Below, piece by piece: positions 51,365 to 64,000 of a DNA stretch of 64,000 nucleotides. The stretch comes from Lagopus muta. Lineage: Eukaryota > Chordata > Aves > Galliformes > Phasianidae. The first letter of the stretch is position 1. Every line of letters begins with the position of its first letter. The stretch covers positions 4,526,001 to 4,590,000 of the forward strand of contig NC_064443.1 in NCBI RefSeq assembly GCF_023343835.1, given 5' to 3'. Position numbers and translations under genes: made by a program. Under the pieces are notes generated by a model, which had not been told where the DNA came from, searched no databases, and saw only the letters and a program-made list of their open reading frames with translations.

Positions 51365-51996
51365 TCAGTACAAGCTGGAGGACAAAAGAGTTGAAAACAG
51401 CCCTGCCAAAAAGACTTGAGGGTGGTGGTGAGCTGGATGTGAGCCAGCAGTGTGCTCTCACAGCCCAGAAAGCCAACCGTACCCTGGCTGCATCAAAAGC
51501 AGCGTGGTCAGCAGGTCAAGGAGGTGATCCTGCCCCTCTTCTCTGCACTGTCAGACCTCACCTGGAGCACTGCATCCAGATGTGGAGTCCTCAGCATGGG
51601 AGAGACATGGAGCTGTTGGAGTGCATCCAGAGGAGGACCATAAAAATGATCCAAGTGATGGAACAGCTCTCCTATGAGGATAGGCTGAGAGAGCTGGGGC
51701 TGTTCAGCCTGGAGAAGTGAAGGCTCTGGTTAGACCTGAGAGTGGTCTTTCAGTATCTAGATGGAGGCTGTAAGGAAGAAAGGGACAGATTTTTTAGCAG
51801 AGTCTGCTGTGATAGGATAAGGGGAAATGGTCTCCAACTAAGTGAGGGAAGATTTAGACTAGATATAAAGAAAAAGTTTTTTGGTGGATGCCCCATCCTC
51901 AGAGATTGTCCCTGTTCATTGCAGAGCAGAGGAGTTGGACCAGTTGACCTTTAAATGTCCCTTTCCATTCAAGTGATTCTATGATTTTGATTCTAT
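51365..51996 (+). mobile_element. CR1 fragment with ORF2 remnant
   Basis: An open remnant of the ORF2 C-terminus is visible (DVSQQCALTAQKANRTLA, then HLEHCIQMWSPQHGRDMELL and LSYEDRLRELGLFSLEK, with a stop right after). The untranslated tail ends with CAAGTGATTCTATGATTTTG. A gap removes part of the usual 3' region near 51885. Confidence 0.9.
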
Positions 51997-53534
51997 GTTT
52001 CTATATTCTGAAGCATGCTTGGAGACAGGCCTATGTGAAGATGCAGAATGAGTATTTTGCTTCCTAAGTGCTGCTACTCTTTCTTTTGTGTATGTCCTTT
52101 ATGCAGAACCAATGAGGATGTCAGCATCTAGTTCTGCCCTTTGAAAACAGAAAACATAGCACTTAACACAGGGGATTTAAGGTCTCAATTGAGCTCCCTG
52201 TTGTGTATACTTAGGAATGCCATCTGTAGTGACAGGATCATATTTGCTTTCTTCTACACTCACTCTCTTCTCCTTTCCACTACCTTCCTGCTTTCTCCAG
52301 AATGCCTCCACCCTGTTGATAGCATAGATAGTGGACAGAATGAGTCAGAGCTCTTCAATAAAAAACAGACTATTAAATTTCCTCTTCCTATGCTTAAAAA
52401 AAATAAAATAAAAAAAAATGACAGCTGTGTCTAAACAGATATCTTGTATTTGTAGAAATGGCTTTTGAAAGGATCTTAAGCCAGACGAGTTACTGGAAAA
52501 CATTGAAAGTTTAAAAAATGACTGTCCAGAGTGACTGATTACAATCATTAGGCCATTAATTTAAAAACTTACATATTTCTGAGACACAGTTGCCTCTGGA
52601 TAGAGGAGAAAGCTCAAATTATCTTTTAAATGTTGAAGTAAATATTGGTGAAAAATGACAGGAGAAAAACACTTTCTGTGATTATAGGTGTTGTGATGTA
52701 AAACAGGATGAAAATATTTATTTAATCTAAACACATATATGACATGTTATCTTTAAAAATGCTTGAGTCTTTTTGGCATGCTTTTACAACAGCATATGGA
52801 GTGATAAATGTGCCACAATTTCTCAATTCTGCCCTTTACATTCTAATTAAAGGAGAAACAACCCACTTATCTGACTATTTTCCAGAAGGAGAGATGGTGA
52901 AATTTATGGTAGTTTGTGAGTTGGAGCCTTCTCTCACTTCCCCAGCACAAGACCTTAGAGAATGGAATCTATTTCATAACTACCTGGTATGGGTAGGAGT
53001 TTTTTAATGAGAAAAATCTTGACAGAAAAACATCACAGTTTTCTTATCCTGAGACAGGGCAAACAATGAAAGATTTCTTATGTTCTCCAGTAAGGGTGGT
53101 GTTTTGGATAAGCAAAAATCTGAATTTTTCTCTCAAGGGGCTAATTTGGATAGTAATTCTAATTGAAAAGAAATTAACTTTTCAGTTTTGTTCAAGATTT
53201 CTGCATGTAAATAAAGTACTTTAGAAAGAAAATATTCTCAAAAGTAATTCTATACATATGATTGGAGTTTATTATTCAGTCTCAAAAACGGTGGAAGGGA
53301 GCTCTCAGGGTTCCCATTACTAGGCTTTTGCTGCCTGGTAACTGTAATTGATGAAACTAGATGTCTCAATCCAGGAGCTGGATTTCTGTAGGGACTTCAG
53401 GAACATACAGAAAAAGAAAAAAAAAGGTATGGCAGAGCATATGTATCACTAAACTAGTGATAAATAAAACATTGCTAGAACTAAAAGCAGTGTTGCAGTT
53501 CTCAGCCTTCTTCCCAGAGAAAGGGAATTGTAGA

Positions 53535-54169
53535 AGAAACGGATCTGGGGGTATTGGTTGACACTTGGCTGAACACAAACCAGCAGTGTGCCCAAGAAGG
53601 CCAGTGGCATCCTGGCTTCTGTCAGAAATAGTGCTGCCATCACGAGCAGGGAGGTGATCATCCCCCTGTACTCCGCTCTGAGGCTGCAGCTCCAGTACTG
53701 TGTTCAGTTTTGGGCCCCTCACTACAAGAAAGACATTGAGGCAATGGAGCATCTTCAGATGAAGGGCAGCGAAGCTGGCCAGGAGCGTAAGTATTGTGAG
53801 GAGTGGTTGAGGGAGCTCGGGTTATTTAATCTGAATTAGGGGAGAATTGATTACTCTCTACAACTGGTAGAAAGTTGTAAAGGAGTCTGTGGCAAGGTGG
53901 GGGTCAGCCTCTTCTCCCATGTAACCAGCAGTAGGATTAGAGGGATTGGCTTCAAGGTTCAGGTTTCAGGAAAGGAAAAACTCTGAGGGAATGGACAGGT
54001 GCTGGAACAGGCTGCCCAGGGACATGGTGCAGTTGCCATCACTGGAGGTGTTCAAGGAGCATTTCCATGCTGTACTGAGGGACATGGTTTACTGGGAAAT
54101 ATTGGTGGAAGGCCAACAGCTGGGCTGGATGATCTTGGAGGTCTTTCCCAACCTTGGTAGTTCTATGAA
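53535..54169 (+). mobile_element. CR1 fragment with ORF2 remnant
   Basis: It starts near GGATCTGGGGGTATTGGTTG and retains ORF2 traces (QYCVQFWAPHYKKDIEAMEH, LRELGLFNLN) and the tail GGCTGGATGATCTTGGAGGT with CCTTGGTAGTTCTATGAA. Small gaps break the reading frame. Confidence 0.9.
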
Positions 54170-57100
54170 TGTCCCAAATTTGAAGCTGTCACTGCTCCCC
54201 TTTCTTTAATTGCCTTTCAGATTTTGGCCAGCAGTGTTTTACAGTTGCTCAACCATAAGCTTTTATCAGATGTAACCTCAGACTCCCATTTGCCAGAGAG
54301 ATCACTGTGTTCCAAAAACAACTGGATTAACTTCTATTAAGTCATCTAATTGTAAAAGAAAAATTACTTATGCTTTGTGTTCCACGAAAGTACTTTATTT
54401 AGTCACTGCTTCTTTCTTACTTTATAGAACTTTCTCAAGCTTCCTACCTCTCAGAATTGGCATTCCTGATTGAAGAATTCCCATTTATCGGTCTGCTTTT
54501 TCCATATTCTTTACTGTTGTCTTTTTCCCTTCTATTTATCATTTCCAGTTTACCTAACAGTCTGGGGTGGGGCAGTGGGAAGCTGCAGTTCCTCAAAGTA
54601 TTCTTGGTAAGTGCTAAGTACTAAGACATCTAGATTCTTCTCCATTCTTTCTGTAATACTTCCTTATGTTTTGATTGCTTTCTCATGTTGATTTTGTTTT
54701 TCAAGATCTATCAGAATATTTTTCATGTGTTGCTCAAGGGACAGCTAATTTTAAACATGTAACTGGATAAGCTAAGCCTTTTTTTTTGAGCATGAGTTGC
54801 TTTGCACTTGCTGACACTGCATTCCATTTTGTCCACCAGTCACCCACAGAGATCCATGAACTGTGCTTTAGATATTAGTACACTGAAAAACTTGTGGATT
54901 TTATTGTATTACTGAATATTTCTGCAAGCACTGAACATTGCCAGTTCCACAAAGCTTGCTTGGTGACCCCATTATTAATATTTCTTCTTTGTGAAAACTG
55001 CCCACTTACTGCTAATGTTGTATTTTTAATTTGCAAGAAGGCTTCTTTTGTTCTAGATTTTTTTTCTTGAAGAGCCTTCAGTGAGGTATGAGAGATTTGA
55101 AAACTCCCACTGATATATTTAAGTAACTTCAGCAAAAACAGTGGTTGAATTCTTTAAAGAGCTCTGAAAAACTGTACTTAGCTTTTGTCTGTTGGCTCTA
55201 TTTTTCATGATACAGGGAACGTGAGCATGTTTAAAATTGCTAATTGCAGTAATACTTGTGTAAGTATCCATTGATTTCTTTTATTTTTTTTTGCATCCTG
55301 AACAAAGGGATTATTCAGGAGTTTTCTGTTTAACTTAGTGTGTTCCAGAGGAACTTTTTGCTCTCCTTAAGTATGTGTTCTCATCTGGTTTTTTTTGTCT
55401 GCTTTGGGTCTTGCATGCCTTGTGATGTGGCTTGGATTATTTTAAGAAAATAAATGCAAAGGATGAGCTAAATAGTCGAAATAAAAGGTCTGTAATTGTG
55501 GTATTGAGGAGAAGTCAATTAAAAAATACAGCTCCTGAAACCAAACCATAACGCAGGTTTTGATCTGACATTGAATAGAAGAAGTAAGTTCTCTTAAAGT
55601 GTATATACACCTAAATATATAATCTTATAGGTGAGGTGGTGATTTTTCATAGTTACATCTACTCTTTTGTAGCTGGTTGCTAATATTTAGATTGAGCTTT
55701 TACTAATGAAAACATGTATTGTTCCATAATCCATTTTTGTCATGGTAAGGATGGGATCCTTGAGCAAGAGCAATGACAAGGCCAGTCACTGTGCAGCCTT
55801 TTCTCATCTTCCTTTGAGTTAAGAGAGCAGGAGCTACAAAATGGGGGATGTTATTTCTAATTTTAGCCTTTTATTTTTCTTCAGCAATGTGAGAGGTGAG
55901 GACCAGGCTTCTTATGGTAAACACAGCATTTGCTCAATCACTTCAAATCACTGCAGACCTGCAGGTAGGGCTTTTTCTGCAAAGCATTTACCTCTATTTA
56001 TGATCAATTACAATTGTCAAATTGAATGCTTCACAGGGGAAGTATGTGTTACAAGGGGAATGTGGGAAAGCCTAATAGATGGGAGGCATGAAGAGCAAGA
56101 AAGATCACACGCACTGGTAACTTATGCTTGGAGAGAGGCAAGCTGTACTGTGCAGCAGATGTTTACCTTGGCAGCTCTAAAGTAGATCTACAGTCAGTTT
56201 AGTTGTCACTTGTTTGTTCTGACAAAAAAACCCTATTACTCTGAGCATAGTTATGTCCAATCAGAAATACAGGATGTAACTAATTTTAATTTCAAGTGCA
56301 TATTTTAAAATAAATGACAGAGTTGGACAAATAGCCTCTTAGCAATCTCTGATCAATTCATCATCTGGAGACAGCAATAATTTGACTCGTAGGTATTGCT
56401 TTAATGCAATAATAATCTCGCTAACTAGAAGGTTCCTGTTTTTTTTTAACTAGGCTTTGTTCTTACAGAACGCTCTCCAAGTGGCATTCAGTGGGAGGGA
56501 AACTAGCAAAGTAGCAAAGGATCAGAATATGACTGATGGCAAATTATTCCAGAAAAACACTGTATGTCAGTGGAGTTCTATAGATTTAGTTTAGTACTCA
56601 TATTTATCAAGGACAGCTTACAGATGAATATACTGTTAACTAAGTCTGTCTTCATGGCAACAGCCTACTTTTGAAAAACAGGCTGGAGGTATAAAGTAAT
56701 GAGTTATATTGGGACATACATGAGCTTTCAATCTTAAAATGTATCAGCACCTTTAGCTAACCTGCTTTTTCCACAAGTTCAAGCAAACATCCCTTTTATC
56801 CTACGTGCCAATCCTCTCTCTCCAGATATTTCTCCTTTAGTAGAATCCTACTTCATTGCTAGGACAAGAGGCAGTGGGCACAAACTGGAAATCCAGTATA
56901 GAGGAGACACAAGCAGACAATAATTGTCAGCACAGCTAGCTTTAGTTTGTGCAGTGCCTCTTGTCACAAAATGAGCTGCAGTTTCATTTTTTGTGACATG
57001 TCAGGTTTATTGTTGGTGTAATGTATTGGGTCTGCATATACCTGTATGTTTCCAGTCAGCAAGTCACAGAAAGCGATGTCAGCCCTTGTCAGGTGAATTA

Positions 57101-57710
57101 GCCTGTGTTGTGGATTCTTAATATTATAAATACTGTATTTCAGAACTTGTTGTGAAGGTTTTTTTCCTGAGGAATTGAACACTGAGAGCTTAACAAAAGC
57201 ACAGTCTGCTGCTTTCTGCTATTTAACCATCTACTCAAGAGGCCAGTGATTAGAAGGCAGATAAAAACAATTTTTTTTCTAGTTAAAGATTCAGACCAAA
57301 TTCCAAAACAGCTCAGATGTTTTTGTTGCTGTACTTTGTGTGTATTGTAGAGGAAAGCAGGACTTGAAGGACAACAGATCTCAGCAGTCTAAAATTACCA
57401 GCACAGGCTGCTTGTGTAATCTGGCTTCTGTGTATCAGGATGCAGACAAAACTCAGGGCAACTGAAACACCTGCTGGTGTCTTCTGTGTTTACATCTCTG
57501 AAATAAGTCTGATTGCAGAATAAGTATTTCCATATAACTTAGCTGAATACTGGGTTTCTCTTGCCTAGCATTTGTGTGTGTGTGATACTAAAATAGCTCT
57601 AATTTTGTAAAATTAGTGGTGGTTCCATGATGCTTTAATAAGAACTGAGTCTGTCTCCAAGCTTTGCTGCATCTTACTGTGGGGAACAAAGAATATATTT
57701 ATTCTTGAGG

Positions 57711-57750
<40 letters not shown>

Positions 57751-58872
57751 TTTTTAGTATGATCCATCTCCTTTTGCTTGGTAAGTCAAGTAGTGTTCAA
57801 AATTGTTGTTTGAAAAGGCATTAGCTACTAAGATCTTTTTCTGTATGTTCTTGCCTTATGGGATTGTCTAACAAGCTATGTGTTATGTCTTTTAGCTAAG
57901 AAAATGTATAGTGTGATAGCTTGTCTTACAGGATGACTCATGTATAACTTATGATTTTTTTTTTTTTTGAAAACCAGTGATTTCCCTCTCTAACAGGAAA
58001 ATTGGGTAGGGAGAAAGAAGTTGGAAACGATACTGATTTCATTAGTATGAACGGAGAGAAACTGAAGAAATACTGTCCAACACAGGCAATTGAGTGCATT
58101 TAAATATATTTTACTGCTACCCTCACTGAACTCTTGAAAACAGAGCAAAACAATGAGAAATATATTTGTTCTGAGGACAGAGATCTTTGGCTGAGCAAAT
58201 CTTATTGGTAATACTTAAACTGCATCTATCTTTTTAGTTCTGTAGCACTGACAGCAGCTATTCTGTTTCTTGCTCAAAAGTGCCTATTCTTATTGTTTAG
58301 AGTTTATGTTGATAAAGTGCTTTTGCTCACCCAGCATTAATATACCAGGATAACCTTAATCTTCTTAAAGACTTATGTTGCAATATAATGTGACTCAAGT
58401 AAGAACCCAGGGATGATGGAGTAATAAGTATGGAGGGGAAATGAAGGTGATAGCTCTCAGCAGAAGTAGTTTCATGACTATTGTAATATATGAATAGCTT
58501 TTGAACATGTCTTATTTTATTATTCCACTTTACAAAGTGCTGGCTACCAAGGTACAAGCTCTGTTAATATTTTGATTTGTAATTTCACTGGCTGAGCACC
58601 AGACATTCTGGAGCTTTTCACTGCTGTGAGTAAAGGAACGTACCTGCACAGCATGCTCTGTGCTACTGTCTAATAACTGTTATAGCCACCAGAGCTGCCT
58701 CTTCTCTGTGAAGCCTGCCATCACTTGGTCCAATACAAAACAATATTCTGCTAGATCGTCTTTTACTGAAGGGTGTGAGAGAGATTATATATGTATATAT
58801 ATTTTTATAAATAATAAATGAAATCTGTGATAGTTAAAGTGAAAATTTAGTTTAGAAATACTAAACTGGATG
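54170..58872. other. Intergenic DNA
   Basis: No gene or repeat family recognised apart from the A32 run. The longest open frame (55841-56185 plus, 114 codons) has no recognised similarity. Confidence 0.5.
57714..57745 (+). repeat. A32 homopolymer
   Basis: The longest homopolymer in the window. Flanks show no CR1 end or other retroelement, and no AATAAA within 30 bases upstream. Confidence 0.9.
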
Positions 58873-59412
<540 letters not shown>

Positions 59413-60342
59413 TCACCTTTCATTTAGAGAAAATGAAAGTACAGCTATTAGCCTTCCATAGAACACTTCCAAAGACACTGCACTGCTCCTTTTGAAAATG
59501 TCTGCCTCCTTTCTGACATTCATATTAAGAACTGAGAGTAAATATCCAGATAATCATCTTGCCATTTTGGATTAGGCTTCTCAACTACACTGCGCTTGTT
59601 TTTTATCCTGGGAACCAGATGTGAAAGGCTCACAAGAGTCATCAGTCAGACAGAACATCTTTTTTTCTTCCTAGAAACTAAATAGCATTCATTTCTGAGA
59701 ATGCAGAATGGCCAGAAGTGTGATTCTTGTGTGGTTAGCTTTTGGTAATATTGGTACTGTGCAGTATAAATGTGTAGTACTTGAGGCATTCATTTATAGC
59801 TAGGTAAACATGCACCTCTTTAAGAGGTTCATCTAAGCTTTAAAAATAGGTTAAATTTAGTCACATGTAGAGAGCTCATCTATTAAAAACAAAATAAATC
59901 TGCTTTCCCATTTCTATCCCTTCAGCACTAAGATTCCAGTTTAACACTTTGAATGTGTCATTATTCATACAAAAGGAATTGCTGCTGGTAGGAAAAAGTT
60001 GTAAAGTTTAAATGAAACTAAAGCTCCTTCAATAAGCATAAAGCAGATGATGAAAAAATTAAAAAGGAAACCTGGAAAATAAGGTGCACAGGTTAGCAAA
60101 CAGAATGCACTGTTAAAGAATTTCATTTCTGATAATTTGACATATTTTGAGTGAGATGCTGTGCAAAATAGTAGGCACGTATATGACACATCTTTTTTTA
60201 GACGTCCTATGTAAGTAAGACAAAACAGAGCATTTTGTAATAAAGATATACTATTTTTCTGTAGTGATTCTGTTATGATTTCTCTCACTCTGAGCCTTCC
60301 TTATCCCACTATATCTGAACTTTTATTTTATCTGCTGTCCTT

Positions 60343-60638
60343 ATGGCTGTTTACAAGGGTGGACAGTGATAGGAAATGGGGGGAATGGTCTTAAACTGAG
60401 ACGGGGGAGGTTTAGGGTGGATATTAGGAGGAAGTTTTTCATACAGAAGGTGGTGAGGCACTGGAACAGGTTGCCCAAGGAGGCTGTGGATGCCCCATCC
60501 CTGAAGGCATTCAAGGCCAGGCTGGATGTGGCTCTGGGCAGCCTGGTCTGCTGGCTGGTGACCTGCACACAGCAGGGGGTTGGAATTACATGATCATTGT
60601 GGTCCTTTTCAACCCAGGCCATTCTGTGATTCTATAAT
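60343..60638 (+). mobile_element. CR1 3' fragment
   Basis: It runs from GGCTGTTTACAAGGGTGGAC through GGTTGCCCAAGGAGGCTGTG and GGATGTGGCTCTGGGCAGCC to TTTTCAACCCAGGCCATTCT and GTGATTCTATAATT. It is well preserved, so of moderate age. Confidence 0.9.
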
Positions 60639-63600
60639 TCATTTTATGTAGCCTTTAAGATAAAGCATAATCAAAATCTATAGTGAGTGAGTCTATGTTA
60701 TGACTTGCTTGTGTGGTATTTCATGAAGTACTAATTTCTGAAGATTACAATAATGAAGTTAAGTCAATTTAAAATGAGAAATATAATGATATAAAAATGC
60801 GGTGGTTGTGTTTGACAGGTTTCACTTGCTACAATTCCTTAAATTACTAAGATTTTTTTTAACTTTATATTGATTTAACTTTATTTTACTAGTAGCAAAA
60901 TAAAGTCAAATTTGCTTTTTGTAGGAAACAACTCCTCGGAGTTAAGAAAACCATCAATTGAAATGATACCCTCTTTAATACTGTGTCACTGTCATGCTGA
61001 ATGTATACTGAACTTTGTGCGTATCTCCAAAATTTAAGATTGTAAAGCATCTTGAGAGGTCACATGGACAAGTAGAATCCACTTTATGATATTAAAAGCC
61101 AAAAATACAACATGAATGAAAAATACTTCATGTATTTCTGTTATTACATCATAATTATATCCGATGTACCAGAACAACCTTCTCTGCTACTCTCTGTCCC
61201 TTTGTTTCTTCTTTAAAGTCACGAATTTTACAGAAATGATGCTGAAGGTGAAAGAGGAGAAGTGAAATGGATGACAGAAAGATAGCATTCCAAGCAGTCT
61301 TTCTGTTGGTCTGGAATTATACTGAAATCTGGTAAGAATCTAAGTGCGTTTATTGGTCCTTGCTGTTCCCTTTCTACAAAGCTCATGTGATTCTATTTGC
61401 TCCGTGCTCTATTTGGTGATAAAAATATAAAACAGTTGTCTGTTTTGGGTACTGAACATCTAAATTTATAATTATGCAGCCATTTAGTTTTCAGTATGAT
61501 AGGTTTGCTTTACCAGGAAAGACAGACTTGCTCTGTCGATGACTTATAACTTTATTTGTCATTGTAGTTTTCAACAGCAGGACAGAAAGGAGACTGCTCC
61601 TGGTTCATTTGGGATCAGACACACCTAAATCATTGCACTTTAATCCATTTTTGTTTGCAGAAGGAAGAATTTTTCTGAGCTTTTCTAGTCTTTTCTATTG
61701 CTAGCATGTTTTGCTGTAGCACTTATATCTAGAACATTTTCAGACCATCTGCAGCAAAACTGTGTGCAAAAGAAAAAAGTCATTATAAACTATATGTTCT
61801 TTATATAAATCTGTGAGCCCCTCCAATCATCAAGGCAGGTTTTTATCTTGCTTTTTTTCTTACATGATGGATGTAATACCACTGCTTATGTAACAATGCA
61901 ATGAGGGTTTTTTTTTCTGTTGGAGGGAAAAACAAGGTAACCAAGCAACAAAAATCCTTTTTTGCTTTTAATGAAATTGCTTTCCCACAGTTAGGATACT
62001 AACACCAGTGCTTTTTAGGAGTTGAATAAGTGAAAGCTTCACTGAGAGCCTTCCCATTCTCCTTAAACTTTTTTGTTTAGTAATGATCAAATCTTCCATT
62101 TGTAGAGAAAAGCTATGGTGAAGCATTGTACTCAGACACACCCTCCTTCCAAAAAGATGCACTCATTTTCACAAGGATCCTGTCTTAAAATGCTTACCTA
62201 CATGCAGTGTAGGTAAGTGCAGATCAGACTATGGGATCAGGGCACTTTCTTTTGTTTCAGTAACTTTTTTCCTATTAATGCAGATTTTGCTATAGGTGTT
62301 AATGTTTAAGAACTTCATGTTAGCACATGATGTCTCACCTATACTGTAAGATGCTTAAGCTAATGATTACTTTTGTCCTCTATTTCTTTGTATGCGTTGT
62401 TGTATTTAACACAATGTGACCATTGCTTTTGCTTGAGGTCACCACGTCCTCATGCAATAGAAATGATTGTGAATCATAATTTATAAGCAGACAAATATTA
62501 GAAACACAAACAGATCATAGAAATGTGGTGAAACATCTTTGCAGGCAAGAATACTCACATCTAAATTCAAAGTCTGATGTTATCAAGTAACTGTTCTGGT
62601 ATTTATTATAAATACAAATACTATATTTTATTCAGAGAATTCAATAAGTATATTCTTGGTGATTTTTTTTTTTGGAGCAACATTTTATATGAAAATGTCT
62701 TAGTTGATATATCAAGCTCAACAGAGCCTCCAGTGAATTGCTGTTGTTTTTTCCTAATGGTCCACATACAAATTGAGAATCTGCTGAATGAATTAAGAAG
62801 CACACAGGCTCTATAGCTATGGTCAAATCAGTGCTTGCTGGGTAAGGCGGTATTTTATTCTGCATGGACAAGGGGCCATGTAAAATGCCTGAGATTCTAT
62901 TACCTCAGCCTGCTGTTGATTTTTCTTTCTTTGCAATAGCAGGAAGCAAAGTCTGGAATACAGCTCCTTAAAAATAGGCACCTTTATCTGCATAGGTGCA
63001 TCACAAACTGATCACAGAACTGAAATAACAATAAGAACTATGTGAAAAGAAGCTTTTATACCCATGTTAATGAAATTAACAGGAAAGGTTGATGCTGCCA
63101 AGGGAAGGGGACAGGTTTTGTGTCTTGGGGTGTAGGGGCTTGTGCTGCAAACTCACCCTTGTCTGCCTTTTCCCTTCTAGTCAGCAGGTATGTGAGGAGG
63201 ACAAATCTTGGCACTGCCAGTTCCCAGATATCCAGTTGCCTGGTATGTGTGTCTACCATTTCTGCATTGAAGTAGAAAAAGAGTATCCAAAGATACTTCT
63301 CCCAGCCTTGCAGAGATATTCAGTGTTAGTAGTATTTGCTCTCTCTCTAGAACGCTACCTCAATAGGTGAGGGATGATCTGGATATGTTGGGATGAAAAA
63401 GGCAGGAAAAGGGTCTCTGTGCCCATGCATTTCACCTGATGAGTTCTCCTGGGGTTCTCTACAGCCTTCTGCCTGTGGTGATTTCCTTCTTGGATCTAAT
63501 GAGCTCCAGGTCTTCTCTGTTCTGTGGCTTCTTGCCAACAGTCTTTTTCAGAAAGGCAGAAGGGAGGAGCCAATCTTGGGATTCCTTCTTGAGGACCTCA

Positions 63601-64000
63601 AAAGCATGATCAAGCTGGCAGCTCAAAAGGTGAGGACCTGGCTTGATTGGGGAGACTTGTGCCAGTAGAGTCTTGAGGGAGCTTGGCTTGGAAGCTGAAA
63701 AAACATTCTGGAATCTCAGCACTTCCAGCCAGCTGGGACAAACTTTTGCTCTCTGCAGCCACACAGACTCATCTGCCAATAGGGTCTCTGAGCTGTGCTT
63801 GCATCCTGTGCTGGGCCCAGATGTGTGGGATTGGCTACCAAGGCACAGAAGCTGCTTCTGATGGGGGCTGTTATGCTCCTTCCAGCATTGCTGTGTTTGT
63901 GGCAATATTGATGTTGCCATCAGCTATGTAGAGCCAGTGTGTGGACAGATTTTTCCACCTACCGCATGCCTCAGAGGATGCTTGAGTCACCCAGTTCTTT
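60639..64000. other. Intergenic DNA to the right edge, with a more open last kilobase
   Basis: Mostly A+T-rich and featureless to about 63.0 kb. The last kilobase is richer in G+C and has overlapping open frames on both strands, the longest 153 codons (63459-63920 minus). None resembles a protein I know. Confidence 0.45.

Noticed and set aside
51331-51720. A 129-codon plus-strand open frame.
   Set aside because: It is the decayed ORF2 C-terminus of a CR1 element, not a host gene.

Overview
The window is nuclear DNA from a bird, most likely a galliform. The evidence is at least ten CR1 LINE 3' fragments carrying the avian tail signature (forms of 'CCATTCTATGATTCTATG' or 'CCTTGGTGATTCTATGATT'), no mammalian SINEs, introns with GT-AG signals, and two CpG-rich promoter-like islands.

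The one intact gene is TAMM41 (mitochondrial CDP-diacylglycerol synthase, Tam41 family), on the minus strand. I rebuilt all eight coding exons by eye: 33166-33303, 32524-32703, 31608-31700, 27381-27531, 25105-25250, 22775-22940, 19075-19137 and 12204-12280. They total 1014 bases (337 codons plus stop), with every splice phase consistent and the C-terminus matching the vertebrate protein. Intron 5 has a GC rather than GT donor. The promoter lies in a CpG island at about 33.02-33.57 kb, and a candidate poly(A) signal lies near 11.91 kb.

The most unusual element is in TAMM41 intron 6. It is an intronless, frame-broken piece of a plexin-A coding sequence (about 20.42-21.39 kb, minus strand) running from the last IPT domain through the transmembrane helix into the start of the cytoplasmic region. 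It looks like a processed retrocopy, which is rare in birds, and it sits head to head with a CR1 fragment.

Layout: 1-0.48 kb is a CpG island at the left edge, probably the promoter of the next gene (VGLL4 by synteny, not shown by sequence). The stretch 0.48-11.9 kb has no supported gene. TAMM41 fills 11.9-33.3 kb. From 33.6 to 64 kb I find only intergenic DNA with seven CR1 fragments, A/T-rich simple repeats and no recognisable gene. Two young CR1 copies (about 29.03-29.36 kb and 58.87-59.31 kb) form a nearly identical inverted pair. I found no RNA gene, CRISPR array, DNA transposon or intact retrovirus.
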